This document shows, in pieces, positions 17,686 through 28,421 of a stretch of 64,000 bases of DNA. The stretch's first letter is position 1, and each line of letters opens with the position of its first letter. The position numbers were made by a program, and so were the translations under genes. The stretch comes from Alphaproteobacteria bacterium (GTDB lineage Bacteria > Pseudomonadota > Alphaproteobacteria > Micavibrionales > UBA2020), in contig JAICWS010000002.1 in assembly GCA_025934695.1 (NCBI GenBank), positions 834,230 to 898,229 on the forward strand, given 5' to 3'. Below the pieces are notes generated by a model. The model saw only the letters and a list, made by a program, of their open reading frames with translations, did no database searches and had not been told where the DNA came from.

Positions 17686-18486
17686 TTATGCCAGGATTTC
17701 GCCCGCGACGCGCGCGGCGATTTTTTCAATATCGTTCGCGGTCTCGGAATTGGGCGAGCGCGTCAGGAATGGCGTCTGCGCCCTTATCGCCTCGCGCACC
17801 TTCTTGTCCTGCCGAATGATTCCGAGCAAGGGCGGCGAGATTTTTAGGAAATTTCTGCAGGCTTTCAGGATCGTATTATATGTGCCTTCGCCTTCCTTCT
17901 CGCTGCCGGTCATGTTGACGACGACCTGGATATTGTCGCCGTGGCCAGCCGCATGGCTAAGCTTGATAAAGGCATAGGCGTCGGTCAGCGACGTGGGCTC
18001 GTCGGTCGTCACGACGAAGGTGGTGTCGGCCGCGGCCGCCATGAAGCGTACCGTCTTGTCGATGCCGGCGCCCAGGTCGATGATGGCCGCGTCATAATTC
18101 TTCAGGACGCCGCGCATCTGTTCCATCAGCTCGCTGAGGCGCGGCAGCGGCAGTGCGGCCAGCGATCCGTGGCCCGAGCGGCCGGCGATCACGTCGAAAC
18201 CGCCGTCGGCGTAATGCTCGATCACGCGGTCGAGCGTGATATTGCCTTCGATGACGTCGTTGAGGTCGCGCTTGGCCATCAGGCCCAGTTGTACGTCGAT
18301 ATTCGCCAAACCCAGATCGCCGTCAAACAGCACGACTTTCTTGCCCTGTTTCGTCAAGGCATGGGCGAGCGTGATTGAGAACCAGGTTTTGCCGACACCG
18401 CCCTTGCCGGAGGCCACCGCGATGAGCTTTCGCGGGCTGCCGTGCGCGGGCGTTTTCGAAGAAGGTCTCTCGGTTTTCGTGGTCAT
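17686..18486 (-). CDS. flhG: FlhG/FleN (MinD-like) flagellar number ATPase
   Basis: A 266-residue ParA/MinD ATPase. It has the deviant Walker A ASGKGGVGKT, the DGDLGLANIDVQLG segment and DLGAG as Walker B. With FlhF it sets flagellar number and place. The start overlaps flhF by 4 bases (ATGA), a diagnostic neighbour. The N-terminus has a basic 20-residue extension but not the DQAxxLR FlrA-contact motif of gammaproteobacterial FlhG, so that contact may be absent. Confidence 0.92.
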   Translation of the reverse strand: MTTKTERPSSKTPAHGSPRKLIAVASGKGGVGKTWFSITLAHALTKQGKKVVLFDGDLGLANIDVQLGLMAKRDLNDVIEGNITLDRVIEHYADGGFDVIAGRSGHGSLAALPLPRLSELMEQMRGVLKNYDAAIIDLGAGIDKTVRFMAAAADTTFVVTTDEPTSLTDAYAFIKLSHAAGHGDNIQVVVNMTGSEKEGEGTYNTILKACRNFLKISPPLLGIIRQDKKVREAIRAQTPFLTRSPNSETANDIEKIAARVAGEILA

Positions 18487-19481
18487 GCTCTGCCTTTCTT
18501 CGTTTTCGTCCGGGCTTTTTCTTTTTTCGGCACGTGCGGAAGGATGATGTTGGACAAGGCCGCCGCGTCGAGCGCGAGGATGCCGTTCGCCACCTGCGGC
18601 GTATGGCTGGCCTCCGCGAAGGCCAGGCCGCCGCGGTCCGCGGCGCTTAAAATTCCGCCGATGCGCCGCGCAAAGTCGAGGCGCGTCGGGATCAGCCGCC
18701 GCACGCCCAGGATTTCGAAGGTGAGGGCGATTTCGGCGCTCTCCTCGGCATCCACGCCGGCCGGCAGCACGAGGGCCGCATCCATTTCGGCGGACGCCAT
18801 TAATCGCGCGAGCGTCTTCATTTCCTGCGGGTCGAAGGGGTTGAGGCCGCCGGTGTCGACAATGACATGCGAGGCCCCCTTGGCCTCGGCCAGCGCGAGT
18901 TTGAGCGATTTTGGGTCCTGCGCCTGCCCGAGCGGCAGGTTCAGGATGTTCAGGAAGGCCGAAAGTTGCTCGATGCCGCCCGCACGCTGGATATCCGTGG
19001 TGATGACGGCGGGGCGATGGCCATCCATGACCGCCTTGGCCGCCAGCTTCGCCGCCATAAGGGTCTTCCCGGCCCCTGGCGGGCCCACCAGCATAATCGG
19101 GCGCGCGGGGCGCTTGGCCGGCTGCATGAAGGTGAAAGTCTTCTCCAAGGCCCGCTGGAGCGCTTCCTGAGGGTCGCCGGTCGCCTGGATGATGGCGGCG
19201 GCGACGATTTTTTCGCTGACCATGCCCGGCACCCGGTGCTTGAGCAGCGCGTCGGTGACCAGTTCGATGATCTCTTCGCCCGAATATTGGCCGGCGCCAT
19301 GGTCCTCGGCCTCCAGCACCTCATCGAACGAGGGATTCTGCTGTTCGACCGCCGCGGTCACGCGCACCGAGCCGCCGGGGCCGTCGCGGGAGCTCACGAT
19401 GATTGCGTCCTCGCCGAGCGCGTCCTTGATCTGGCGCATGGCCTCGGTCATCGTTCTTGCCTGGAAAGTCTTCAGTCTCAT
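18483..19481 (-). CDS. flhF: FlhF SRP-type GTPase
   Basis: A 332-residue SRP-family GTPase that marks the pole for flagellar assembly. The short N-terminal domain reads MRLKTFQARTMTEAMRQIKD, then the NG domain has the P-loop GPPGAGKT, the DIQRAGGIEQL region and VDTGG in place of the usual DTAG of G3. TRLD is the G4 element. It lies between flhA and flhG, the conserved order. Confidence 0.93.
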   Translation of the reverse strand: MRLKTFQARTMTEAMRQIKDALGEDAIIVSSRDGPGGSVRVTAAVEQQNPSFDEVLEAEDHGAGQYSGEEIIELVTDALLKHRVPGMVSEKIVAAAIIQATGDPQEALQRALEKTFTFMQPAKRPARPIMLVGPPGAGKTLMAAKLAAKAVMDGHRPAVITTDIQRAGGIEQLSAFLNILNLPLGQAQDPKSLKLALAEAKGASHVIVDTGGLNPFDPQEMKTLARLMASAEMDAALVLPAGVDAEESAEIALTFEILGVRRLIPTRLDFARRIGGILSAADRGGLAFAEASHTPQVANGILALDAAALSNIILPHVPKKEKARTKTKKGRA

Positions 19482-19488
19482 GGGATCG

Positions 19489-21576
19489 TCAGGTTATCTG
19501 GGCAAAGGTGCGGATTTTGGCGCGCGGATGGATCTCGTTCTGCGACATCACGATCGTCTGCGGCCGGAAACGCTCGATAATCGAGCGCACGTAGGGACGG
19601 ATGCCCGGGCTCGTCAGCAGCACCGGAGTTTCGCCCTTCATGGCCATGTCCTCGTAGGTGGCGCGCACGGACTGGATAAACTGCTGCAGCCGTGTGGGCG
19701 GCATGGCGAGTTGCTTGTCGTCGCCTTGGCCGACGAGGGCCTGGGCGAAGGACTGTTCCCATTCGCCCGAGAGCGTGATGAGCGGCACGAAACCCGTCTT
19801 GTTCGTGTACTGGTCGCAGATCTGGCGCGACAGGCGCGCGCGGACATGCTCGGTGATCATCGTGATATTCGTGGTAAAGCCGGTGGCCTCGGCAACGCCT
19901 TCCAGGATGGTGGGCAGGTCGCGGATCGACACGCGCTCGGAAACCAGGTTCTGCAATACTCTTTGGAGGCCGGTGACCGTGATTTTGGACGGGATGACGT
20001 CGGCCACCAGTTTCTGGTGCGACTTGGGCAGCTCGTCCAGCAGTTTCTGCGTCTCGGCGTAGGAGAGCAGGTCCTGCATATTGTCCTTGATGATCTCGGT
20101 GATATGCGTGGTGACAACGGTCGAGGGATCGACGACCGTATAGCCGCGGAAATGCGCTTCCTCGCGGTAGTCGGGGTTGATCCACATCGCCGGCAATCCG
20201 AACGTCGGCTCGCGCGTCTGTTCGCCGGGCAGGTCGATCTTGTCGCCTTGCGGGTTCATGCACAGCAGCATCTCGGGACGGATATCGCCGCGGCCCGCCT
20301 CGATTTCCTTGATGCGCACGACGTAGGTGTTGGCGGGAAGCTGCAGATTGTCCTGGATGCGCACGGAGGGCAGGATAAAGCCCATGTCCTCGGCCAGCTG
20401 ACGGCGCAGGCCCTTGATCTGCTCGGTCAGCTTGCCCTTTTCAGGATTGTTCACGAGCGGCAGTAGCCCATAGCCCAGCTCGACGCGGATATTGTCGATG
20501 GCGAGCGCCTTCGAAATCGGCTCCTCGGCAACGGGCGCCTTGGCGGCAGCCGCCTTTTCCGCCTGGACCTTCGCGACTTCCGCTTTGCTGCGGGTCTGCA
20601 GGGTCTGATAACCAAAGAAGCCCGCCAGCGCGCCCATCACGAGGAAGGGGAAGGCGGGGATGCCCGGCACAAGCGCGAGAACCACCATGAGCCCCGAGCT
20701 CATGACCAGGGCCTGCGGGTATTTGCTGAGCTGCGCGAATAAAGCCTTGTCCGACGAACCCTGCACGCCCGCCTTCGACACGAGCATGCCCGAGGCGACC
20801 GAGACGATGAGCGCGGGGATCTGTGTGACGAGACCGTCGCCGATCGTCAGGTGCGTGTAGAAATTCGCAGCATCGTCAAAGGACAGGTCTTTCTGAACCA
20901 TCCCGATGATCATGCCGGCGATGATGTTGATGAAGACGATGAGCAGGCCTGCGACCGCGTCTCCGCGCACGAATTTCGCCGCGCCGTCCATGGAGCCGAA
21001 GAAGGTGCTTTCCTGCTCGAGGTTCGAGCGGCGCTGGCGGGCCTCCTTCTCGTCGATCAGGCCGGCGGACAGGTCGGCGTCGATGGCCATCTGCTTGCCG
21101 GGCATCGCGTCCAGGCTGAAGCGCGCCGCGACTTCGGCGATGCGGCCGGCACCCTTGGTGATGACCACGAAGTTCACGATGGTCAGGATCGAGAAGACGA
21201 TCACCCCAATGACGAAATTATCCTGCATCACGAAGCCGCCGAAGGCCTCGATGACGTGGCCGGCGGCCGATTTGCCTTCATAGCCGTGCGCCAAAATCAG
21301 GCGCGTGGAGGCGAGGTTCAGCGACAGGCGGATCATCGTCGCGACGAGCAGGATGGTCGGAAAGGAGCTTAAATCCAGCGGCCGCTCGATGAACAGCACG
21401 GTCATCAGGATCAGGACCGAGAAAGTCAGCGATAGGGCGAGGCAGGCGTCCAGCAGCCAAGAGGGCAAGGGCAGGACGAGCGCGATCAGGATCCCGATGA
21501 CGCCCGCTGCGAAGATAATGTCGCCCCGGAGGCGAAAGCCTCCGCTCGAACCGTTCGTGGCTGCCGCTTCAGCCAT
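19489..21576 (-). CDS. flhA: Flagellar export gate protein FlhA
   Basis: A 695-residue inner-membrane export gate component. The N-terminal half has seven or eight hydrophobic segments around the FHIPEP-type block (MPGKQMAIDADLSAGLIDE and QESTFFGSMDGAAKFVRGD). The C-terminal half is the cytosolic ring that receives export chaperones. It overlaps none of its neighbours but is only 3-7 bases from flbD and flhF, so it belongs to one operon. Confidence 0.97.
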   Translation of the reverse strand: MAEAAATNGSSGGFRLRGDIIFAAGVIGILIALVLPLPSWLLDACLALSLTFSVLILMTVLFIERPLDLSSFPTILLVATMIRLSLNLASTRLILAHGYEGKSAAGHVIEAFGGFVMQDNFVIGVIVFSILTIVNFVVITKGAGRIAEVAARFSLDAMPGKQMAIDADLSAGLIDEKEARQRRSNLEQESTFFGSMDGAAKFVRGDAVAGLLIVFINIIAGMIIGMVQKDLSFDDAANFYTHLTIGDGLVTQIPALIVSVASGMLVSKAGVQGSSDKALFAQLSKYPQALVMSSGLMVVLALVPGIPAFPFLVMGALAGFFGYQTLQTRSKAEVAKVQAEKAAAAKAPVAEEPISKALAIDNIRVELGYGLLPLVNNPEKGKLTEQIKGLRRQLAEDMGFILPSVRIQDNLQLPANTYVVRIKEIEAGRGDIRPEMLLCMNPQGDKIDLPGEQTREPTFGLPAMWINPDYREEAHFRGYTVVDPSTVVTTHITEIIKDNMQDLLSYAETQKLLDELPKSHQKLVADVIPSKITVTGLQRVLQNLVSERVSIRDLPTILEGVAEATGFTTNITMITEHVRARLSRQICDQYTNKTGFVPLITLSGEWEQSFAQALVGQGDDKQLAMPPTRLQQFIQSVRATYEDMAMKGETPVLLTSPGIRPYVRSIIERFRPQTIVMSQNEIHPRAKIRTFAQIT

Positions 21577-21579
21577 CTA

Positions 21580-22953
<1,374 letters not shown>

Positions 22954-22979
22954 GGTTTATTCCCCCTCATCCCGCCAGT

Positions 22980-23309
22980 CTATTGCGGCGACTTGTCGGA
23001 CTTCACGATTTCCGTCATCGTCACGCCCAGGCGGTCTTCGACGACGATGACTTCGCCGCGCGCGACGAGGCGGTTGTTGACGTAGATGTCGATGGCCTCG
23101 CCGACCTTGCGGTCCAGCTCGACGACTGCGCCGCGGCCCAGTTTCAGCAGCTGGCTCACCTGCATCGTCGATTTGCCGAGCACGGCGGAAATCTGCACGG
23201 GAATATCGTAGATCGCGTCGATGTCCTTCTTGCGGACCTCGGTCGTCACATGGGGCTCGACTTCCTCGAGGACCACATGCGGGTTCTTGGGATCGTTGGG
23301 GTTTGCCAT
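22980..23309 (-). CDS. fliN: Flagellar switch protein FliN
   Basis: A 109-residue C-ring protein. The SpoA domain is complete (DIPVQISAVLGKSTMQVSQL and LGRGAVVELDRKVGEAIDI, then NNRLVARGEVIVVEDRLG). FliN forms the base of the C-ring and binds FliH for export. It lies in the usual fliG-fliH-fliN-flbD order. Confidence 0.96.
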   Translation of the reverse strand: MANPNDPKNPHVVLEEVEPHVTTEVRKKDIDAIYDIPVQISAVLGKSTMQVSQLLKLGRGAVVELDRKVGEAIDIYVNNRLVARGEVIVVEDRLGVTMTEIVKSDKSPQ

Positions 23310-23334
23310 TTCTCTCTCCGGTTAATAAAAGTGG

Positions 23335-23985
23335 TTATTTCTTCATGTCTTTCAGCGTCGCCTGCATGCCCGCGATGGCCTTGGCGAATTCCGCCTCGAC
23401 CTGGCTGAACAGGCGCTCGTACAGCCGCTCCGCCCCGCCATCGGCCCATTCGACGCGGCAGTCGGTGGGCGCCAGGTTGTCGTCGGCGATGATGATCAGC
23501 TTGCCGGCATAGCCTTTTTCGTGCGCGAGCTGGTCGATCCTGCCCTTCAGCGCCTCCAGGTGCACGGTCGGCACGATGATGGCGATGCGCGGCTCTTCGC
23601 GGCGCGTTTCTATGGACTGTAAAACAACACGCTCGATCTCCTCGAGCGAAAAGCGCTGCGCGAACTGCGGCAGCAGTTTGTGCGCCACCTGCATGGCGAG
23701 CTTGGTGGCCGCGATCATCTGCTCCACGTCGCGCACGCCCTCAGCCGCGACGAGCTTTTCGCAGGCGAGGCCCATCTGTGCGAGGCACTTGGCGATCTGC
23801 TCTTCCTGGCGCTGCGTGGCTTCCTTCAGGCCTTCGGCCTTGCCCTGCGCCTGCGCCTGCATTTTCGCGACAATGAGCTGCTCCTCGGTGAAGACCGGCT
23901 TGGCCGCTTCTTCCCGCTCCCTGTCGAAATCGTGCGCGTCGAACAGGAATTTCTTCACTTCACCGTCCTTAGTAGATGAGCTCAT
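23335..23985 (-). CDS. fliH: FliH/FlbE-type export ATPase regulator
   Basis: A protein of about 216 residues with a charged N-terminus, a Q/E/A-rich coiled coil (about 40-110) and a C-terminal domain with [20 protein letters not shown] and [20 protein letters not shown], matching the FliH/V-type stator fold. FliH restrains FliI and docks it to FliN. An ATG at 23991 is possible, but GAAGG is better placed for 23985. It overlaps the end of fliG by 17 bases. Confidence 0.85.
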   Translation of the reverse strand: MSSSTKDGEVKKFLFDAHDFDREREEAAKPVFTEEQLIVAKMQAQAQGKAEGLKEATQRQEEQIAKCLAQMGLACEKLVAAEGVRDVEQMIAATKLAMQVAHKLLPQFAQRFSLEEIERVVLQSIETRREEPRIAIIVPTVHLEALKGRIDQLAHEKGYAGKLIIIADDNLAPTDCRVEWADGGAERLYERLFSQVEAEFAKAIAGMQATLKDMKK

Positions 23986-24985
23986 CTTCATCCTTCGATG
24001 TGACTACGGTGATCTCGCCGCGGTCGGCGAGGTCCTTGGCCACGGAAACCAGGTGCGACTGCGCCTCTTCGACGTCTTTCAGGCGCACGGGGCCCATGGC
24101 GCCCATGTCTTCTTTCATGATCTTGGCCGCGCGCTCGGACATGTTCGAGAAGAACAGGTCTTTCATCGCGTCGGAAGCGCCCTTGAGCGCGATCGGCATC
24201 TTTTCCTTGTCGGCGGTGCGGATGATCGTCTGGATCGCCGACGGGTCGAGGCGGCCCAGGTCCTCGAAGGTGAACATGAGGCTGCGGATCTTCTCGGCCG
24301 CGTCGGGGTTGCGCTCTTCCAGCGAAGTCATGAACTTGCCCTCGACCGAGCGCTCGAGGTTGTTGAAGATCTCGGCCATGATCTCGTGGCTGTCGCGGCG
24401 GCTGGTGCGGGCGAGGTTGGTCATGAATTCGGTGCGCAGCGTGCGTTCGACGTCGTCGAGGACGTCTTTCTGCACCGCTTCCATGCGCAGCATGCGCATC
24501 ACGACTTCCATTGCGAAGCCTTCGGGCAAGAGGGCCAGCACGCGGGCCGCGTGTTCGGGCGTGATTTTGGACAGCACGACGGCCACGGTCTGCGGATATT
24601 CCTTCTGCAGGTAGTTGGCGAGGATATCCTCGTTCACGTTGGACAGTTTTTCCCACATGGTGCGGCCGGCGGGACCGCGGATCTCTTCCATGATGTTGTC
24701 GACCTTGTCCTTGCCCAGCACCTTGGCGAGCAGGCGTTCGGTCGAATCCATCGTGCCGACGAGTGAGCTGGTGGACGTCATGTTCTCGGCGAATTCGATG
24801 AACAGGCGCTCGATGACGCCCGACGACACCTTGCCGAGGTTCGACATGGTTTGCGAGAGGATGAGGATCTCGTCCTCGTCCAGCTGCTCGAAGATCTTGG
24901 CGGTATATTCCTCGCCGATGGAAAGCAACAGGATGGAGGCCTTTTCGGCCCCGCTCAGGGTGCGGTAATCTTCACGGACGCGCAT
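23969..24985 (-). CDS. fliG: Flagellar motor switch protein FliG
   Basis: A 338-residue rotor protein with the N-terminal domain ([20 protein letters not shown]), the middle domain containing EEYPQT-like [16 protein letters not shown], and the C-terminal torque helix with charged residues ([20 protein letters not shown]). It links the MS-ring FliF to FliM/FliN. A ribosome site AAGGAG lies 11 bases before the ATG. Confidence 0.97.
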   Translation of the reverse strand: MRVREDYRTLSGAEKASILLLSIGEEYTAKIFEQLDEDEILILSQTMSNLGKVSSGVIERLFIEFAENMTSTSSLVGTMDSTERLLAKVLGKDKVDNIMEEIRGPAGRTMWEKLSNVNEDILANYLQKEYPQTVAVVLSKITPEHAARVLALLPEGFAMEVVMRMLRMEAVQKDVLDDVERTLRTEFMTNLARTSRRDSHEIMAEIFNNLERSVEGKFMTSLEERNPDAAEKIRSLMFTFEDLGRLDPSAIQTIIRTADKEKMPIALKGASDAMKDLFFSNMSERAAKIMKEDMGAMGPVRLKDVEEAQSHLVSVAKDLADRGEITVVTSKDEDELIY

Positions 24986-25006
24986 CTATGTGCGTACTCC
25001 TTCTTA

Positions 25007-26695
25007 TCAGCCTTCCTGCGACATCCACTGGCGGATGACGGAGACGGTTTCGTTCGGATGGTTGGTCACGAGCTCCGAAATCTTCTGCACGCTCGAGGCC
25101 TTCACCTTGCCCTCGACCGACGACATGTCGATCATGCTCTCAAGCTCCGACTGGCTCTGCGGCCCGCCCAGCATGCCCGTCACCGGCGAACCGGGAAGCT
25201 GCTGCTGCTGCGACCCGGGCAGGAGGGACTGGTCGTCCTGGGCGCTGGCGATCGCGTTGCGCGTCGAAACGGCGAAATGCACCGCCAAGGGGCGCAGGAC
25301 GAGCAGGATAATCAGGACCGCCACGACGCTGAGCGTCAGCGTCTCGGCCACGCCCAAGAGGTCCGCCTTCGCGAAGCCGAATAGCGTATCGTCCTTCAGC
25401 GGCGTGTCGTAAGTGTCGCTTTCGGCGAAGGGCATGTTCACGACCTCGACCTTGTCGCCGCGCTTTTCATCATAGCCGACGGCCGACTTCACGAGGGTCG
25501 AAATCTGGTCCAGCTCGTCCTTGGTGCGGGGCATGTATTTCTTGGGCGCCTGCCAGTCGGCCTTGGCGTCCTTCGGTTTCTGAGCCGCGGTGTCGGTCAC
25601 GTAAGAACCGTCGACGAGGACGGCAATGGACAGCTTTTGCACCGACCCGCTTTCGCGCACCATGTTCTCGACCGTCTTGCCGATTTCATAGTTGGTGGTT
25701 TCCTCGTTGCGCGCGGTCTTGGAGCCGCCCGGCGTGGTCGAGCTGGCATTATTGGGCAGCCCCGGCAGGTTGTTCTGCACCGCGACCGTCGAGTTCGTGG
25801 CGCCCGAGTTGTCGGCCGAATTGTCCTCGACCGTCTGGGTCGAGCGCACGACCTGCTGGTCGGGGTCGTAGCTTTCCTTGTTCTGCGTCACGGTGTCGAA
25901 GTTCATGTCGGCGGTGACGTTGGCCCGCACCTTGCCGTAGCCCACGATGCGGCCCACCATGTCCTCGATCGAGCGGGTGAGGCGCAGCTCGTACGTCTGG
26001 CGCAGATCCGCGCTGTTGCGGGCGGTGGCGCTGGCGTCGCTGTCGTCTTCGCCGCGGGCCAGCAGGTTGCCGCCCTGGTCGATGATGGCGACGCGGGAGG
26101 GCTTCAGCTGCGGCACGGCGGAAGCGACGAGATGCTGGATGGCCTGCACCTGCTCCTGGCCGATGCCGGCGGAATTGCGCAGGTTCAGGAACACCGAAGC
26201 CGAGGCCGGCTGCTGCTCGCGGCTGAACAATTCTCTTGTCGGGAGAACAAGGTGCACGCGCGCGCCCTTGACCTGGTCGATGGTCGAGATGGTGCGGGCC
26301 AGCTCGCCCTCGAGTGCGCGCAGCGCATTGATGTTCTGCTGGAACGAGGTCGCGCCGAAGCTCTGCTTCTGGTCAAAGATCTCATAGCCCATCGATCCCT
26401 GGTGCGGCAGGCCTTCCTGCGCCAGCAGCAGGCGCGACTTTGCCACGTCCTTGTGCGGCACGGAGATCTTGGTGCCGTCTTCGCTCAAGGAATAGGTGAC
26501 GCCCGCGTTCTCGAGCTTGGCGGCCATTTCGGTCGCGTCGGTCGACGACAAGCCGCCATACAGCAGCGTCAGCGACGGGGCGCTGGAGCGGACGGCGATG
26601 AAAATGAAGAAGATGAGAAGGCCGAAGAAGGTCAGCAGCATCATGGCCAGCCGGCCAGGCCCCAGATTTTTCAGCGTCTCGATCAGAGAGTCCAC
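25007..26695 (-). CDS. fliF: MS-ring protein FliF
   Basis: A 562-residue inner-membrane ring protein. A transmembrane helix lies near the N-terminus (LAMMLLTFFGLLIFFIFIAV) and a second near residue 450 (LTLSVVAVLIILLVLRPLAV), bracketing the periplasmic ring-building motifs (ALEGELARTISTIDQVKGAR). The C-terminal tail binds FliG. Translation starts at a GTG preceded by a G-rich site. It heads the class II-like operon running to 15.1 kb, with a long AT-rich upstream region containing CtrA boxes. Confidence 0.96.
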   Translation of the reverse strand: MDSLIETLKNLGPGRLAMMLLTFFGLLIFFIFIAVRSSAPSLTLLYGGLSSTDATEMAAKLENAGVTYSLSEDGTKISVPHKDVAKSRLLLAQEGLPHQGSMGYEIFDQKQSFGATSFQQNINALRALEGELARTISTIDQVKGARVHLVLPTRELFSREQQPASASVFLNLRNSAGIGQEQVQAIQHLVASAVPQLKPSRVAIIDQGGNLLARGEDDSDASATARNSADLRQTYELRLTRSIEDMVGRIVGYGKVRANVTADMNFDTVTQNKESYDPDQQVVRSTQTVEDNSADNSGATNSTVAVQNNLPGLPNNASSTTPGGSKTARNEETTNYEIGKTVENMVRESGSVQKLSIAVLVDGSYVTDTAAQKPKDAKADWQAPKKYMPRTKDELDQISTLVKSAVGYDEKRGDKVEVVNMPFAESDTYDTPLKDDTLFGFAKADLLGVAETLTLSVVAVLIILLVLRPLAVHFAVSTRNAIASAQDDQSLLPGSQQQQLPGSPVTGMLGGPQSQSELESMIDMSSVEGKVKASSVQKISELVTNHPNETVSVIRQWMSQEG

Positions 26696-27031
26696 AGCTC
26701 ATTCCCCCCTTGCTTTGAACAGCTCAAAGAAGGGAATCCGGGCGTAGAAATAATAATGAAAAACCCGAAACCCCACTTCTCCACAGTAACCAATTTCCCG
26801 CTACTAGGCAAATTTTGCCCGATGGTTTTGCCGCTTTTTTAATCTGCTTACCCATCAACTCAGATTATCCTTCTGAGAACTCTTTATTTTGCGGCTTGGG
26901 AGCTTCCAAGTAATATGGATTGGTTAACCGCTCTTTCTCCATATTAATAAAATAAACTTTACATAGGCATAATAAATGCCTGTTTTTTAAGGGCATTTTA
27001 CGAAATTTAAGTGGTAAAAGTATTGCAAGTA
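26696..27031. other. Gene-free AT-rich region upstream of fliF
   Basis: No coding potential is visible. It contains a palindromic GGTTAACC at 26922-26929 and a small hairpin GGCAT-AATAA-ATGCC followed by T residues at 26965-26988. It presumably carries the fliF promoter, but I cannot place a convincing -35/-10 pair. Confidence 0.5.
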
Positions 27032-27069
27032 TTAACAGTGTACTAACAAAGTAATTAATAAATCGTTAA
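27032..27069. promoter_or_regulatory. Tandem CtrA boxes between fliF and the 27206 gene
   Basis: TTAA-CAGTGTA-CTAA (27032-27046, 7 of 8) is followed by a perfect TTAA-TAAATCG-TTAA (27055-27069). Such paired boxes control class II flagellar operons in Caulobacter. They lie about 340 bases before fliF and about 140 bases before the divergent gene, so either or both could be targets. Confidence 0.7.
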
Positions 27070-27124
27070 CGATTGAATATATGATAAAAGTCAAGTAATC
27101 TACTGTATATACTGGAAATTTTAC

Positions 27125-27153
27125 TTGCAAATTGCCGACGATAGGCGTACTAT
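27125..27153 (+). promoter_or_regulatory. Candidate promoter of the 27206 gene
   Basis: TTGCAA and TACTAT are separated by 17 bases, downstream of the CtrA boxes, with a predicted start near 27160. Confidence 0.45.
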
Positions 27154-27205
27154 AGGAAGTGTAGGAGTAGACTACTTTTCGACTCGTGCAACAGGATCAT
27201 AGAAA

Positions 27206-27670
27206 ATGATTGAGTCTGTCAGCACATTATCCGGTGTAAGCACCGCCTCGAGAATAGCGTCTCAGGGCTCCTCATCCTCGTCACTGCCGCCGATCGCTCC
27301 AGCGCCGCAATATGGCGGCTCCCGCATTTTCGTGAACAACCTGCAGAACGTGGCCGTGCTTCAGGATGTCGACGCCGACGGCCAGGTGACCGCTCAGTAC
27401 CCGACGCCGGCGCAGATCCAGGCGTTCCGCACCGCCGAAAAACTGGCAGCGCAGCAGCAGGAAGTTTCGCAACTCGCTCCCGCCACCTCGGACGGCGGTT
27501 CTTCCGCTTCTAACGGCTCATCGGGTGGCATCGCACAGGCCGCGGCAGCCGCGCAGAGCACGCCTTCGGTGTCGAACATCATTGTGGCCATGACGACCGC
27601 TTCGTACACCTCCAGCGGCGCGCAAAGCGCGCCCAGCGCGCAATCCTCGACGCAGTCAGTCGACGCTTAA
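27206..27670 (+). CDS. Unrecognised Ser/Ala/Gln-rich protein, flagellar context
   Basis: A 154-residue protein that I do not recognise. A short conserved-looking core (RIFVNNLQNVAVLQDVDADG, then QYPTPAQIQAFRTAEKLAAQ, about residues 40-85) is flanked by serine-rich N-terminal and S/A/Q-rich C-terminal tails, a composition like secreted flagellar or low-complexity proteins. There is no classical signal peptide. It is divergent from fliF with CtrA boxes between them, and convergent with flaF and the small basic gene. A flagellar role is inferred from position. Confidence 0.65.
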   Translation: MIESVSTLSGVSTASRIASQGSSSSSLPPIAPAPQYGGSRIFVNNLQNVAVLQDVDADGQVTAQYPTPAQIQAFRTAEKLAAQQQEVSQLAPATSDGGSSASNGSSGGIAQAAAAAQSTPSVSNIIVAMTTASYTSSGAQSAPSAQSSTQSVDA

Positions 27671-27712
27671 TCGCAAATCGATGTAGGATGAGCAGCCTTC
27701 GAACGAGGCATG

Positions 27713-27886
27713 TCAGGAACGCCGTTTTTTCGGCGTTCCGGTTTCTTCCGCAATGTCGGTCAGCATCGATTTCAACGCGGACTTGCGGCGCTTGTCCGGA
27801 ATGACGCGCTGGCGGTGGCGCGGGTCGGCCAGGGCTTGCGCCGCCCGACTCCGGGGAAGTTTCGGCTTCTTCTGTTTGTTTTTCAC
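27713..27886 (-). CDS. Small basic ArfA-like ribosome-rescue protein
   Basis: A 57-residue basic protein read from a GTG at 27886. The ribosome site GAGGAG is 6 bases upstream and overlaps the flaF stop. The segment AAQALADPRHRQRVIPDKRR resembles the ArfA core, which in E. coli reads AL-x-DP-x-FRQRV followed by a basic stretch. ArfA binds ribosomes stalled on non-stop mRNA and recruits RF2. A perfect hairpin spans the last codons before the stop (27716-27739), as expected if the mRNA is cut to give a tmRNA-controlled protein. The family match is short, so a general basic RNA-binding protein is the alternative. It is the third gene of flbT-flaF. Confidence 0.6.
   Translation of the reverse strand: MKNKQKKPKLPRSRAAQALADPRHRQRVIPDKRRKSALKSMLTDIAEETGTPKKRRS
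27716..27739. promoter_or_regulatory. Perfect hairpin covering the end of the ArfA-like gene
   Basis: GGAACGCCG and CGGCGTTCC form a 9-bp perfect stem with a 6-base homopolymer loop, placed immediately before the TGA of the ArfA-like gene. There is no T-run after it on the minus strand. On the plus strand only a weak GGTTTCTTCC follows, so termination of the convergent 27206 gene is a second possible role. Confidence 0.75.
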
Positions 27887-27896
27887 AGAAAGCTCC

Positions 27897-28421
27897 TCAA
27901 ACCAGGCTGTCGGTCGAGCCTTTTTTGCCCGACGGGTTCTCGGTCGGTTTTTCGGGAGCGGTGGACTGCTTTTGCGGCAGCGGTGCGCCTTTCCGGGCGT
28001 CGGCCGGGGCGGGTGGAGGCGGCGGTTTGGGCACCTTCATCAGGCCCGAGGCAATGGTGCGGTTAATGTCGATCATCGGCTGGATTTTCTCAGGCGTCGG
28101 CGTGACCAGCACGGCGATCGAGGTTTTGAACATGAACATCGCCAGCGAAGCGATGTTATTCTTGAGTTCCTTGGGCAGCGGATGGTCCGGGTTTGCGGTG
28201 TCGCTGGCGAAGACCGTCCACAGCTTGCGGTTATAGTCGACAGCCTTGCTGATATCTTCCAGCGGCACTTTTTCGCCCGATTTGATGCGCCGCGACAGCT
28301 CTTCGAGGTGGGCAGCCGCTTTCAACAGCACTTGCCCTTCCAGCGCGCGCGGATCGGCGGTCGAGGCGGTATTGCCGTAGGCGGCGGCGGCGCGGCCGTA
28401 GGGATTATGCTGGTCCGACAT
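27897..28421 (-). CDS. flaF: Flagellin synthesis regulator FlaF
   Basis: A 174-residue homolog of FlaF, the activator or secretion factor for flagellin in alphaproteobacteria. The conserved core begins GRAAAAYGNTASTADPRALEG (about residues 8-28) and continues through KLWTVFASDTANPDHPLP and NNIASLAMFMFKTSI. A P/K-rich tail follows from about residue 130, longer than in typical FlaF. It overlaps flbT by 17 bases, the usual flbT-flaF pair. Confidence 0.9.
   Translation of the reverse strand: MSDQHNPYGRAAAAYGNTASTADPRALEGQVLLKAAAHLEELSRRIKSGEKVPLEDISKAVDYNRKLWTVFASDTANPDHPLPKELKNNIASLAMFMFKTSIAVLVTPTPEKIQPMIDINRTIASGLMKVPKPPPPPAPADARKGAPLPQKQSTAPEKPTENPSGKKGSTDSLV

Noticed and set aside
26965-26988. 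Hairpin with T-run upstream of fliF as a terminator
   Set aside because: No plus-strand gene ends before it, so there is no transcript to terminate; it is probably chance in AT-rich DNA.
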